Assembly (NCBI GenBank): GCA_964391015.1
Contig: CAYMKU010000012.1
Location: 1 to 64,000 of the forward strand
Reading direction: 5' to 3'
DNA from: XYD12-FULL-36-8 sp964391015
GTDB lineage: Bacteria; Bacteroidota; Ignavibacteria; Ignavibacteriales; Ignavibacteriaceae
DNA length: 64,000 nucleotides
Shown here: one piece after another, positions 1 through 8,143 of the stretch
Position numbering within the stretch: the stretch's first letter is position 1
How the letters are laid out: every line of letters begins with the position of its first letter
Translations under genes and position numbers: made by a program
Notes under the pieces: generated by a model
Told to the model about the DNA's origin: nothing
The model's input: the letters and a program-made list of their open reading frames with translations, nothing else
Databases searched by the model: none

Positions 1-163
1 TTTATTGTGGTTTTAATTTAATCATTACGCAAATGAATTCTGAGCTTGTAAAATCATTCCCTCCACAAAACATGTAGTTATAAAAAATGCTGGGCATAAT
101 GTACATTTGGAAAAACCAGAGGAGTTTGTGAAAACGGTGAATAAATTTTTAGAAAGAGATTAA
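1..163 (+). pseudogene. menH: 3' end of menH-like alpha/beta hydrolase, apparent frameshift
   Basis: The frame ending at the TAA at 161-163 reads KNAGHNVHLEKPEEF followed by VKTVNKFLERD. This is the typical C-terminal end of alpha/beta-hydrolase esterases and of MenH (2-succinyl-6-hydroxy-2,4-cyclohexadiene-1-carboxylate synthase), with the catalytic His in GHNVH. That frame has a stop at 41-43. The preceding part of the family pattern (QMNSELVKSFP) is read in a different frame from 30 to about 62, so a frameshift lies at roughly 58-70. It could be a real lesion or an assembly error. The rest of the gene is outside the window. MenH is favoured over a generic hydrolase because menB, menA and menE follow on the same strand from 6310; that identity is inference. 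Confidence 0.55.
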
Positions 164-196
164 GAAAATTAGAACGTAGGATTTCATTATTTGGGA

Positions 197-249
197 GGTC
201 ATGCTCCATTCCATGACCCCACTCTCTGTCACGAAGTGGTTCGTGACAG
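197..249. terminator. Two adjacent hairpins between convergent genes
   Basis: Two perfect inverted repeats lie side by side: a 7-bp stem 197-203/212-218 and a 10-bp stem 226-235/240-249 with a GTGG loop. They sit between the end of the menH-like frame and the end of the minus-strand channel gene, so they could end transcription from both sides. No long T run follows, so they may instead be a dispersed palindromic element like those at 7146-7230 and 9623-9675, which share the GTCATG start. Confidence 0.45.
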
Positions 250-265
250 CTCGAATAGTACTAAA

Positions 266-1201
266 CTATTTTGTTTGTAACTTTTTAATTATTGTATCGA
301 TAATGATTCCCAAAAAAACAAAAGATATGATTATTTGTATGATGACAATGAGTCGTACGAATGTATTATTAGGTATGATATCACCAAAATTAACTGTGGT
401 TGACAAAGTAAGACTAAAATAAAGACAATCAAAGTAATCTATCGATGGATATCTATACTTGTAAACCTCACCCCACAAGGAATACATTTTGCTGCGAATA
501 TTGCCTTCGGATAACCAAAGGTTCATTTTTGTGCTTAATAATTGACTTGTTAAGTCATAGAATTTCTTAAAGTCTGCGTATAAGCTGTCATTAATATATA
601 TCTGAGAGTTATACAAATAGAAGTTCAGCATTTTATAACGGTCTTCTGATAACTTGAGTTCAATTAACGACTTATTATATTTTAATCTAGCTAATGATGA
701 TTCTGTTTCCATCTTTTCATAAGCACTATCTAAAAGAGTTAATTTTTGTTCACTTTTTTCAATTTCCTTCTGTAAGCTATCAATCATAGCCAAATAGGGG
801 GACAGACGTGCATTTAGTAATGAATCAAACCGTTGTTGTTGATCATTTCGGACGATTTGAGAAAGTGAATCAACAGCATGTCTATTACCAGTTTCTTTTT
901 TTTCTATTAGCGAAATTGAATCGCGAACGATGTACAATTCATTTTCAAGTACATCTACTGATTCACTTAAATTACCTAAACTATATTGTTTACTATATAA
1001 GGATTTTTTTGATGGTTTCATATCGCCGCTCACTAGATCGCGGATTCGTGCAAGCGGTTGTTTATTATATTCTACATCTACAATAAAATAATCAGGATTG
1101 TAGAACCACAAAAAATAGTATATGCAAGAAAAGATAATTACAGAGAAGATGTATCTCAGAATGATCTTCCCGAATTTGCCCAGCACTATTTTCTTCTTCA
1201 T
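266..1201 (-). CDS. Two-helix ion channel with K+-channel-like pore and large coiled-coil loop
   Basis: The 311-aa product has one N-terminal membrane helix (about residues 13-35), a stretch of about 220 residues rich in heptad-like charged sequence (coiled coil), and a C-terminal pore loop plus second helix (about 258-306). The pore segment reads TLSTTVNFGDIIP. It aligns with the K+-channel filter TVGYGD, but with Asn for the first Gly and Phe for Tyr. With the N terminus inside, the coiled-coil loop would face the periplasm. The start codon overlaps the stop of the nuclease gene by 4 nt (ATGA), so it is the last gene of the five-gene operon. In a defence reading it would be the membrane effector that depolarises the cell; that role is inference. 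The channel family assignment rests on the pore motif and topology only. Confidence 0.7.
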   Translation of the reverse strand: MKKKIVLGKFGKIILRYIFSVIIFSCIYYFLWFYNPDYFIVDVEYNKQPLARIRDLVSGDMKPSKKSLYSKQYSLGNLSESVDVLENELYIVRDSISLIEKKETGNRHAVDSLSQIVRNDQQQRFDSLLNARLSPYLAMIDSLQKEIEKSEQKLTLLDSAYEKMETESSLARLKYNKSLIELKLSEDRYKMLNFYLYNSQIYINDSLYADFKKFYDLTSQLLSTKMNLWLSEGNIRSKMYSLWGEVYKYRYPSIDYFDCLYFSLTLSTTVNFGDIIPNNTFVRLIVIIQIIISFVFLGIIIDTIIKKLQTK

Positions 1202-2223
1202 ATTTTATGAATTTCCATCTCGATCATTTTATACTTGTCTTTAACATCCTCCCCTTGATAGAACGCCAGCAAATCCTGTTTAGTTAACTTACCATCTTTC
1301 AGGAACTTAGATAGATATTGTTGATTAAACTCCATTAATAACAATCCTTTTTCTAATTCTTTGAGAATCGTTTTGTTGTTTTCTATGTTGTTCTCAACAA
1401 GATTTTTTATTGACATTACCTGCTGAATATCTTTTACTATTCTTGTAATTAAAATTGAGAGTAATTCCTTATCTAATTCAATATCCTTTGCATTTATCGC
1501 AATATCCCTTGCAAGCATATATGCAATTGCAAGATTTGAGTAATCTCCACGTTGAGAATCTATTACAGCAATGAAACCGACAGCAGGAATAAAGCCAACA
1601 TTTTCAAAATTTTTTAGAATACTGTTATCTACAATTGATCTATCAAATACTATTAAACTTACTCTGCTTTCTCTGTTTGCTTGTGCTTCAATCAACTGAC
1701 TCCAAGCCGTATCTGATTTTCTGGTGAATATGTCCTTTGACCCAATTTCTCCCAGCCTCATGCTTTTGTCAAATTTACATTCAATTACTATTTTGAGGTC
1801 GGAGTTTCCTTCTATCTCACAGACAATGTCACCGGTTTTGTTTCTTGGAATTGAACCTGCAGTATTACCTGTTAAAAAGGCTCTGTCTCTTAATTTTTTC
1901 TCAGAAAAATAGTTGTTAAGAAATTCAACAATATCTTCTTCTGCTAGGGTACCTTTCATTGTCGTTTTATAGAACAATTCTTTTTTCATTTCAAATATCA
2001 TCTTCAAGCTCTCAAGCTCTGTACCCAATTCATTTGTTGTTTTTGAAAGGAAAGTTGAAATTCTATCTTCAATTAATGCAAGGACGCCAATGTAAATTGC
2101 CCGAAGAAGCTTTTCATCTCTTTCGCTTGAAGGTAGATTATCGAAGTAATTGAATACTATTTCATTTGATATTTCAAATTCATCTATTTCAAGTCGATTC
2201 ATTTTTTGATCAAGTCTAATCAT
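1198..2223 (-). CDS. PD-(D/E)XK family nuclease
   Basis: The product is 341 aa from the ATG at 2223. That start sits in an ATGATTAG overlap with the upstream stop and has a purine-rich GAGGGA ribosome site before it; an in-frame ATG at 2244 would add 7 residues. The central region has a PD-(D/E)XK nuclease core: GDIVCEIEG (Asp132), then IVIECKF with Glu148 and Lys150, then a helix with QLIEAQANR. This spacing fits restriction-type and Holliday-junction-type nucleases that cut DNA with Mg2+. The N-terminal 110 and C-terminal 130 residues are helical and unfamiliar. It is the fourth gene of the island operon, 4 nt overlapping with the channel gene. The likely role is cleavage of foreign or host DNA when triggered by the SMC-like ATPase, which is inference. 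Confidence 0.7.
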   Translation of the reverse strand: MIRLDQKMNRLEIDEFEISNEIVFNYFDNLPSSERDEKLLRAIYIGVLALIEDRISTFLSKTTNELGTELESLKMIFEMKKELFYKTTMKGTLAEEDIVEFLNNYFSEKKLRDRAFLTGNTAGSIPRNKTGDIVCEIEGNSDLKIVIECKFDKSMRLGEIGSKDIFTRKSDTAWSQLIEAQANRESRVSLIVFDRSIVDNSILKNFENVGFIPAVGFIAVIDSQRGDYSNLAIAYMLARDIAINAKDIELDKELLSILITRIVKDIQQVMSIKNLVENNIENNKTILKELEKGLLLMEFNQQYLSKFLKDGKLTKQDLLAFYQGEDVKDKYKMIEMEIHKI

Positions 2224-3340
2224 GCTCTTTTTCTCCCTCATCAAGTTCTTTTATCATTTCATCCATCCTAATTTTTAAGGATTTCATACTCTGAGAATAA
2301 GTATTGTTAAAATCAGGATGTTTATTAATATCTTTTACTTCATTAATAAATTTTTCAAAAACCTGAAGTTCTTTTTTGGTTAGTATAGTTTGAAAAGCAC
2401 TATTTGATAAACCCACTTCAAAATCAAATAAAATCTTCCTCAAATATGTTTGTTGGTTTTCATTTAAATTATCATTACAACAGTTTTCAATACTTAAAAC
2501 AATGGTCTTTAGAAAATCCAATAAGTATTTTTGGCGTCCATTCCGGATTAAATTTAGTAATCTAGCTTGATTTACATTCAGTAATCTATTAATGGCGTTT
2601 TGAAATGTTAATAAATTGATTTCTGGCAGTTTTTTTTCCGCACTATCTATTTTTTTATCAATAAAATTGACTTTTTCCTCAACTTGTTCGCTTTGTGACT
2701 TAATCTTGCCAAACTCATCTTTGAAAGTATCAAATTTTCCAGAAAATAGATTTTGATCTTTCGATAATTTCTCAACATCATTTTTATTTTTGTTTATAGT
2801 TTCCTGGTAATCAGCTACTTTATTCGAAGTTTCTTCCAGTTTTCTCTCGTACTCTTTATTCTTATCATTCAATTCGGCTTTATCCTGATTCATTTTCTCA
2901 TTGAAGGAATCAACATATTCTTTTATATCGCTTTTTGTCGAAAAATACCCCATCAGTGGAAATATAAATCCAATAAGGCCAAGAAAGAAGACTGCGGTCG
3001 TCGTGAATAGATTTAATCTATCTATATCTGCCTGTATTTGCGAGATATAATTGCTTGCGTTGTTTTGTAATTTGCTTATCTCAACACCAAGCTTTCCAGA
3101 TAAGTATTCAAGATCATCGCGATTTATTACTAAATACTTATCATTTTTTTGTGAAATGTATTGTTGAATTTCTGGTGTAATATAAATTATCAGAGAGTCG
3201 GTTTTATTGTACTTGTGAATTAAATCGGAGTATTTCTTTACCTCACCTTCTAAAGATTTTTGCCATAATATAAATAGTATTAGGATTAAGAAGATAAGAA
3301 TAAATATTGCAATTAGAAGCCATGTACCTTTTGTTTTCAT
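2216..3340 (-). CDS. Two-helix membrane protein with cytoplasmic coiled coil
   Basis: I do not recognise a named family. The 374-aa product has an N-terminal membrane helix (about residues 6-26), a loop of about 85 residues probably outside the membrane, a second helix (about 112-133), then a long charged coiled coil (about 140-245) and a helical C-terminal domain. The coiled coil and C-terminal domain are predicted to be cytoplasmic if the N terminus is inside. The gene begins 3 nt after the stop of the SMC-like ATPase gene and overlaps the start of the nuclease gene by 8 nt, so translation is probably coupled. It could anchor the ATPase to the membrane or link it to the channel; both are guesses from architecture and operon position. 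Confidence 0.7.
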   Translation of the reverse strand: MKTKGTWLLIAIFILIFLILILFILWQKSLEGEVKKYSDLIHKYNKTDSLIIYITPEIQQYISQKNDKYLVINRDDLEYLSGKLGVEISKLQNNASNYISQIQADIDRLNLFTTTAVFFLGLIGFIFPLMGYFSTKSDIKEYVDSFNEKMNQDKAELNDKNKEYERKLEETSNKVADYQETINKNKNDVEKLSKDQNLFSGKFDTFKDEFGKIKSQSEQVEEKVNFIDKKIDSAEKKLPEINLLTFQNAINRLLNVNQARLLNLIRNGRQKYLLDFLKTIVLSIENCCNDNLNENQQTYLRKILFDFEVGLSNSAFQTILTKKELQVFEKFINEVKDINKHPDFNNTYSQSMKSLKIRMDEMIKELDEGEKEHD

Positions 3341-3343
3341 AAA

Positions 3344-5785
3344 TCACCTGCTAAGTTGAAATAAAAGGTTCCAAAATTTATTTTCCACGCCAGAAGGTAT
3401 ATTATCTTTATCACGGGGTGGGAACATTCTTGCAAAGATAGTTCTATCTACTATCGGGAGTTTCCACTCAGAATTAAGTGGAATATTAAGCTCGGTAAAT
3501 TTTTCATTCTCTACTTGATCTGGGTAAGTTAATATTGCCTCCCTAGCACATTCAAAAACTAATTCATCATTTGTAAAAAGTACAAATTGTAAAGGCATAT
3601 CAGGTGTAAATAACTTATATATTTGAATTAGTTTTTTCAAGAATAGTTCTACAGTAGTTCGTGACTGGTAATCCGCCGCATAAAAAATATCATCAAAAAC
3701 TAATGGCAAATTTATTTTAGTTAATATTCTTGACGCCAACGCAATTGATAAGCCAACAAGACTGCAAAATATTCTATATCTGAATGTGTTGAAATATTTT
3801 GTGGGAGAAACAACTGAAATTTCCTGATCATCGCTTTTAATAATCCTTATAGAGATATATGAATTCACAGTTTCTTCATCCTTTACTTCTTCTATATATG
3901 GCTCTATATGTACACCTGGTTCATCAGAATAAAACTCATTGATTACATCATTGAATAAAGTTTCGATAGGTTTAAATGATTCTTTGACAATTTCATTTAT
4001 TTTAAAATCTAGTAGGGAAGAAAAAGCCCTTGCTTCTTCCTTCACCTTCTGAAGTATTTTTTTTTCAGATTCTAAGTCGCTTACTTCTTTTTCAAGAATT
4101 TCATTTTCTTTGATAGAGTCATTGATTTGTTTTTCTAAATTATTTATGTCACTTTTAATTATAGCAAGCTGATTGCTAATACCTTCAGAATCCTTCAAAT
4201 AGTTTTCCATCCCTTTAAGAACTTCTTTGAATAGTTGTTCCCGTTTTTCTAAAAGATTATTAATTCTGTTAATTAAATCAAAGAAATGTTCTAAAAATTT
4301 TCCTTCCTGCGTTAGAAGATCATATAACCTTTTTTGTTCCTTTGGATTAAATCCTCCCTTTTTATCTATTTTTTGTAATTCATAGATTGTTTCAGTATCT
4401 ATAGATGAAGATATTTCACTCGCTAATTGCTTCTCATTAGCTAGCAATTCATTAATCTCATTAAAGGAGGACAATTCCGCTATATCATTTTGGAAAAGTT
4501 CCTGAATGGTATTAAGTCTGTTAATATAATTCTCCACGTTATTTATAGCCTCATAAAAGAAGGCATTCACATCTTCATTTTTTCTTGCATATTCTTTAGC
4601 TCCAGATATTCTTTGTAAGGCATTTTCGGTAATTTGTTCAAGCGTTTTATTTGAGTCTAAACAAAAAGGGCATTGCGTTTTTTGCTTCAACAAATCCAAT
4701 CCAAGTATAAGAAACTGAGTTTCATTTGAAGCGGTATCATCCTTTATTAACATTTTTAGTTCAAGATATGTTGTCTTATATAATTCTAATGAATTTATTA
4801 AATCAGAAAACTTTATCTCAAATGTATTTGCTCTATTCAAACTAGAAACTATTAATTGATGTTTTTTCCTTAAATAATCAGTGGAATTATGACTGTTAGT
4901 TTCAGTCAACTTTTTAACAAGAATTTGTTTTTCAACAATATCTTTTTTCCATTTTTCTATATTCTCAAAATTTAAAGACTGTGTTTTATTCTTTTTGTTT
5001 ATCTCTTTGGTCTCAATTGGTCTTCCGTAGTTTGCAATACTTTGAATAATTGAATTAAATGATAATAAATTCCCTAAGCCAAGTCGATTTGCAATTAGAT
5101 AATGGAAAGTAATGTTAACATCATTATCAATTAAATAATCAAGTTGACCGTTATGATATAAATCAAAATCACTGATAAAATGAGTTTGAGGATTGACTTT
5201 AGATAAGACCTTCTCGCTATTAAAAATTCTTGCAGTTAGAGTATATTCCCCGCTATTTGTGATAATGTCACAAAATGAATTTTGAAAACTTTCATTATAA
5301 TAAGTTAAATAATCTTCATAATCAGTTTTATCTAGCTCACGGTCGCCTGATCTTAATTTTTTTTCACCTATTTCATTACAATAAATATATTCAAGTGCTG
5401 AAAATATTGAACTTTTGCCAGAACCGTTTGCGCCTAAAATTATCGCTGAACAATTTCTCGATTTTTCGTTTATTAAATCAAAACCAAATGGATAATCAAT
5501 GCTTTTAGGTATACCTCTTACACCCTTGATACGTATTGATGAAATTCTGTAATCCTTATAATCCATCTCTTCCCTCTTATCCGCAATTATTTTAACTGCA
5601 GGCAATGTCTTTAGGGTAGAATATTGTTTATAGGGTTTTAAAATTTCTTCATAGTTTGCTCTTACACCACCAGGTAATAACTTTAGGTTTTCATATTCTG
5701 CTTCAACAACTCTAGCGAATAAATTTTCGTGCATCTCTTTTTGAACAAGCTCGTTCAATAACTTTTTTAAGGATCTGATAGGCAT
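3344..5785 (-). CDS. SMC/Rad50-like ATPase with CPFC zinc-hook-like motif
   Basis: The 813-aa product is an ABC-type ATPase of the SMC/RecF/Rad50 kind. A Walker A motif GANGSGKSS is at residues 118-126. It is followed by a long coiled-coil-rich middle with a CPFC motif at 372-375, as at the tip of a Rad50 zinc hook. The Walker B LPLVFDDIF is at 693-701, and a signature-like segment (SPTKYFNTFRYR) lies just before it. About 80 residues precede the ATPase core, which is unusual because most family members start directly with the strand before Walker A. Family members sense or move along DNA and often serve as sensors in defence systems (Lamassu, PARIS, Septu and others). Here the gene is second in the operon, 23 nt after the WYL-like gene and 3 nt before the membrane coiled-coil gene. 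Confidence 0.85.
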   Translation of the reverse strand: MPIRSLKKLLNELVQKEMHENLFARVVEAEYENLKLLPGGVRANYEEILKPYKQYSTLKTLPAVKIIADKREEMDYKDYRISSIRIKGVRGIPKSIDYPFGFDLINEKSRNCSAIILGANGSGKSSIFSALEYIYCNEIGEKKLRSGDRELDKTDYEDYLTYYNESFQNSFCDIITNSGEYTLTARIFNSEKVLSKVNPQTHFISDFDLYHNGQLDYLIDNDVNITFHYLIANRLGLGNLLSFNSIIQSIANYGRPIETKEINKKNKTQSLNFENIEKWKKDIVEKQILVKKLTETNSHNSTDYLRKKHQLIVSSLNRANTFEIKFSDLINSLELYKTTYLELKMLIKDDTASNETQFLILGLDLLKQKTQCPFCLDSNKTLEQITENALQRISGAKEYARKNEDVNAFFYEAINNVENYINRLNTIQELFQNDIAELSSFNEINELLANEKQLASEISSSIDTETIYELQKIDKKGGFNPKEQKRLYDLLTQEGKFLEHFFDLINRINNLLEKREQLFKEVLKGMENYLKDSEGISNQLAIIKSDINNLEKQINDSIKENEILEKEVSDLESEKKILQKVKEEARAFSSLLDFKINEIVKESFKPIETLFNDVINEFYSDEPGVHIEPYIEEVKDEETVNSYISIRIIKSDDQEISVVSPTKYFNTFRYRIFCSLVGLSIALASRILTKINLPLVFDDIFYAADYQSRTTVELFLKKLIQIYKLFTPDMPLQFVLFTNDELVFECAREAILTYPDQVENEKFTELNIPLNSEWKLPIVDRTIFARMFPPRDKDNIPSGVENKFWNLLFQLSR

Positions 5786-5808
5786 AAATACCTCATTTGA
5801 ATAATCAT

Positions 5809-6099
5809 TTATAATTCACAATAAATTTGTGACATTCCTCTATCACCTTTTCGATATCCAGGCCTTGGTCCATCAAAAGCTTCATCTAATATTTGAATAC
5901 TGCTTGCATTTCCTAAATCAAACATTTTCCATCCCAAATTTCCGGATTCGCTATATCCATCAACTTGATAACCCCGAAGTCCTTCATTTCCAGCAGTTGT
6001 AACACCATGACAATGAGGTTCAATTGTTCGAATACCACCATTGTAATAAAATTCAATCAGTTTCATATTTCTGATCGCTTCACAAATTTGGGAGTTCAT
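5809..6099 (-). CDS. Short stand-alone WYL-like domain protein
   Basis: The product is 96 aa from the ATG at 6099, chosen because GGAG lies 6 nt upstream; a TTG at 6111 would add four residues but would overlap that ribosome site. The sequence has the beta-rich pattern of WYL-like domains: IEFYYNGGIRTIEPHCHG, a central GYQVDGYSESGN and a C-terminal FDGPRPGYRKGDRG. WYL domains bind ligands or nucleic acid and are common regulators in defence islands. This one has no helix-turn-helix or other attached domain. It is the first gene of the island operon, so it may sense a ligand or control expression. That role is inference; the family call is from pattern recognition. Confidence 0.65.
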   Translation of the reverse strand: MNSQICEAIRNMKLIEFYYNGGIRTIEPHCHGVTTAGNEGLRGYQVDGYSESGNLGWKMFDLGNASSIQILDEAFDGPRPGYRKGDRGMSQIYCEL

Positions 6100-6108
6100 T
6101 TTAGTCTC

Positions 6109-6124
6109 CAATTAATATTAATTG
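6109..6124. promoter_or_regulatory. 16-bp perfect palindrome before the island operon
   Basis: CAATTAATATTAATTG is a perfect palindrome directly upstream of, and touching, the ribosome site of the WYL-like gene. Its place fits an operator for the island operon. The sequence is AT-rich, so chance is a real alternative. The 200-bp gap between the WYL-like gene and menB must also hold the two divergent promoters, which I could not place. Confidence 0.35.
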
Positions 6125-6309
6125 TCAATAATTATTGTGCTGTTAAATTATTGTTCATTAGGACAAGTTTTCTTTATCGAATGGCAAATTGTAAATACAA
6201 AATCCCTCAATTTTTCCCAAACTTAATTAATTGTCTCAACTATCACAATTAACCTAATTCCTATCTTTCCCCTTTTTTCAATATTTTTACTTACACTTAA
6301 AAAGGAAAT

Positions 6310-7146
6310 ATGAAAACCTTCAACTGGAAAAAAGCTAAAAAATACACCGACATCATCTACGAAAAGATGGATGGCATTGCAAGGATTACCATCAACCGAC
6401 CAGAAGTACGCAACGCCTTCCGTCCTGAAACTGTTATCGAAATGTACGATGCATTCAGCGATGCGCGTGAGGATCAAAAAATTGGAGTGATACTGCTTAC
6501 GGGTAAAGGTCCCGCTAAAGACGGCAAGTATGCTTTTTGTTCAGGCGGTGACCAGAGAATCCGCGGAGATAAAGGTTATGTTGATAAATCCGGTGTTCCA
6601 AGATTAAATGTTCTCGATCTTCAAAAACTTATCCGCAGCATTCCAAAACCTGTTATTGCTTTAGTTGCGGGATATACTATCGGCGGCGGGCACGTGCTTC
6701 ACGTTGTTTGCGATCTAACTATTGCGGCTGATAATGCAACCTTTGGTCAAACAGGTCCAAAAGTCGGCAGTTTTGATGGCGGTTTTGGCTCAAGCTATCT
6801 CGCAAGAATTGTTGGACAGAAGAAAGCCCGAGAGATTTGGTATCTCTGCAAGCAGTACAATGCGCAAGAAGCGTTGGAAATGGGATTAGTTAATAAAGTT
6901 GTTCCCGTTGAAAAGTTGGAAGAAGAAGGAGTTGCATGGGCAAAGCAGATTCTTCAGCATAGTTCAATGGCAATTAGAGTTTTGAAATCTGCCTTCAATG
7001 CTGAACTTGATGGTCAGCAAGGAATTCAAGAGTTAGCTGGTAATGCTACTTTGCTTTACTACATGAGTGAGGAAGCACAGGAAGGCAAGAAAGCGTATTT
7101 GGAAAAACGGAAACCGAATTTTAAGAAGTTTTCAAAGTTACCGTAA
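6310..7146 (+). CDS. menB: 1,4-dihydroxy-2-naphthoyl-CoA synthase
   Basis: MenB closes the second ring of menaquinone by turning o-succinylbenzoyl-CoA into 1,4-dihydroxy-2-naphthoyl-CoA. The 278-aa product is close to full family length and has the crotonase fold hallmarks: YAFCSGGDQRIRG, the oxyanion-hole loop GYTIGGGHVLHVVCDL, and QTGPKVGSFDGGFGSSYLAR. The Gly in QTG, where other MenBs carry Asp, marks the bicarbonate-dependent type I enzyme as in E. coli. The C-terminal ELAGNATLLYYMSEEAQEGK also follows that type. The start has a clear AAAGGA site 5 nt upstream. It is the first gene of a menB-menA-menE run, separated from the menH-like remnant by the 5.9 kb island. Confidence 0.97.
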   Translation: MKTFNWKKAKKYTDIIYEKMDGIARITINRPEVRNAFRPETVIEMYDAFSDAREDQKIGVILLTGKGPAKDGKYAFCSGGDQRIRGDKGYVDKSGVPRLNVLDLQKLIRSIPKPVIALVAGYTIGGGHVLHVVCDLTIAADNATFGQTGPKVGSFDGGFGSSYLARIVGQKKAREIWYLCKQYNAQEALEMGLVNKVVPVEKLEEEGVAWAKQILQHSSMAIRVLKSAFNAELDGQQGIQELAGNATLLYYMSEEAQEGKKAYLEKRKPNFKKFSKLP

Positions 7147-7230
7147 ACCTCACCCTGTTTCCCTCTCCTTGCCAAGGAGAGGGACGAAGGGAGAGGTTAA
7201 ACCGTCATGTTTCGACAAGCTCAGTGTGAC
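7146..7230. repeat. Dispersed palindromic repeat between menB and menA
   Basis: The 86-bp gap is almost filled by palindromes. A 10-bp perfect stem CCCTCTCCTT/AAGGAGAGGG (7161-7170/7174-7183, 3-nt loop) is nested in an outer AACCTC/GAGGTT pair (7146-7151/7193-7198). It is followed by a second element at 7204-7230 beginning GTCATG and ending GTGAC. Elements of this look occur between genes in many Bacteroidota-like genomes. They may form a hairpin in the menB-menA transcript. Confidence 0.6.
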
Positions 7231-7232
7231 AA

Positions 7233-8129
7233 ATGAAATCAAAGATGGAAACAACAAATAAAATAGAATCATGGCTCATCGCAAGCAGACCGCGGACATT
7301 GCTCGCAGCATTTGTTCCGGTTATGGTTGGTTCTGCAGTTGCATTCAGTGAAGGAAAATTGAATATCATTTTTTCCTTAGCCGCGTTGATTTGTTCTATC
7401 TTAATTCAAGTTGCAACGAACTTTACAAACGATCTTTACGATTTTTTGAACGGCGCTGATACTGTAAAACGAAAAGGACCAAGAAGAGTTCTTGCATCAG
7501 GATTGATTTCTGTAAACGAAATGAAAGCTGCCGTTATTCTCACTTTCCTTACAGCTTTTTTGATTGGCTTGTACTTAGTTTATCATGGCGGGTTTGTAAT
7601 TCTTGCAATTGGTGTTTTATCAATCTTAGCTGGATTTGCTTACACTGCAGGTCCATATCCGCTGGCGTATAATGCATTGGGAGATATTTTTGTTTTCATG
7701 TTCTTTGGAATTGTCGGCACGGTTGGGACTTATTATCTTCATACAAAAGAACTCTCTCTTATTTCGTTCATTTCTTCTGTTCCAGTCGGAGCGCTTGTTA
7801 CCAACATTTTGGTTGTGAACAACTATAGGGATGTTGATGAAGATAAAGTCATCGGTAAAAGAACTCTTGCGGTTAAGTTTGGCAAGAATTTTTCTCGTTA
7901 TCAATTCATCTTTTTGATTGTGATCTCATTTCTTGTTCCCTTACTGCTCTTTACTTCCTTTGATGCAAGCATTTTTATATTTCTTCCTTATCTCACATTG
8001 CCTATTGCGTATAAAGTCATAACCATGATTTATACTTTAAGCGGAACTGAGTTGAATAAAACTCTGGAATTAACTGCAAAACTGTCCGCTATTTATGGAT
8101 TGCTGTTTTCGGCTGGATTTGTGTTGTAA
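7233..8129 (+). CDS. menA: 1,4-dihydroxy-2-naphthoate polyprenyltransferase
   Basis: MenA attaches the polyprenyl tail to 1,4-dihydroxy-2-naphthoate in the membrane. The 298-aa product belongs to the UbiA family, with eight or nine hydrophobic helices. It has both Asp-rich motifs: NDLYDFLNGADTVKRKGPRR in the second helix region, and NNYRDVDEDKVIGKRT. These bind the Mg-pyrophosphate of the isoprenoid. The ATG at 7233 directly follows the palindromic repeat; an in-frame ATG at 7245 (MetGluThrThr) is an equally good start. menE follows after 14 nt, so the two are one operon. Confidence 0.95.
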   Translation: MKSKMETTNKIESWLIASRPRTLLAAFVPVMVGSAVAFSEGKLNIIFSLAALICSILIQVATNFTNDLYDFLNGADTVKRKGPRRVLASGLISVNEMKAAVILTFLTAFLIGLYLVYHGGFVILAIGVLSILAGFAYTAGPYPLAYNALGDIFVFMFFGIVGTVGTYYLHTKELSLISFISSVPVGALVTNILVVNNYRDVDEDKVIGKRTLAVKFGKNFSRYQFIFLIVISFLVPLLLFTSFDASIFIFLPYLTLPIAYKVITMIYTLSGTELNKTLELTAKLSAIYGLLFSAGFVL

Positions 8130-8143
8130 AAATCATATCTGTG

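Noticed and set aside
7067..7261. 64-aa frame across the end of menB
   Set aside because: It is the menB sequence in another frame plus the palindromic repeat.
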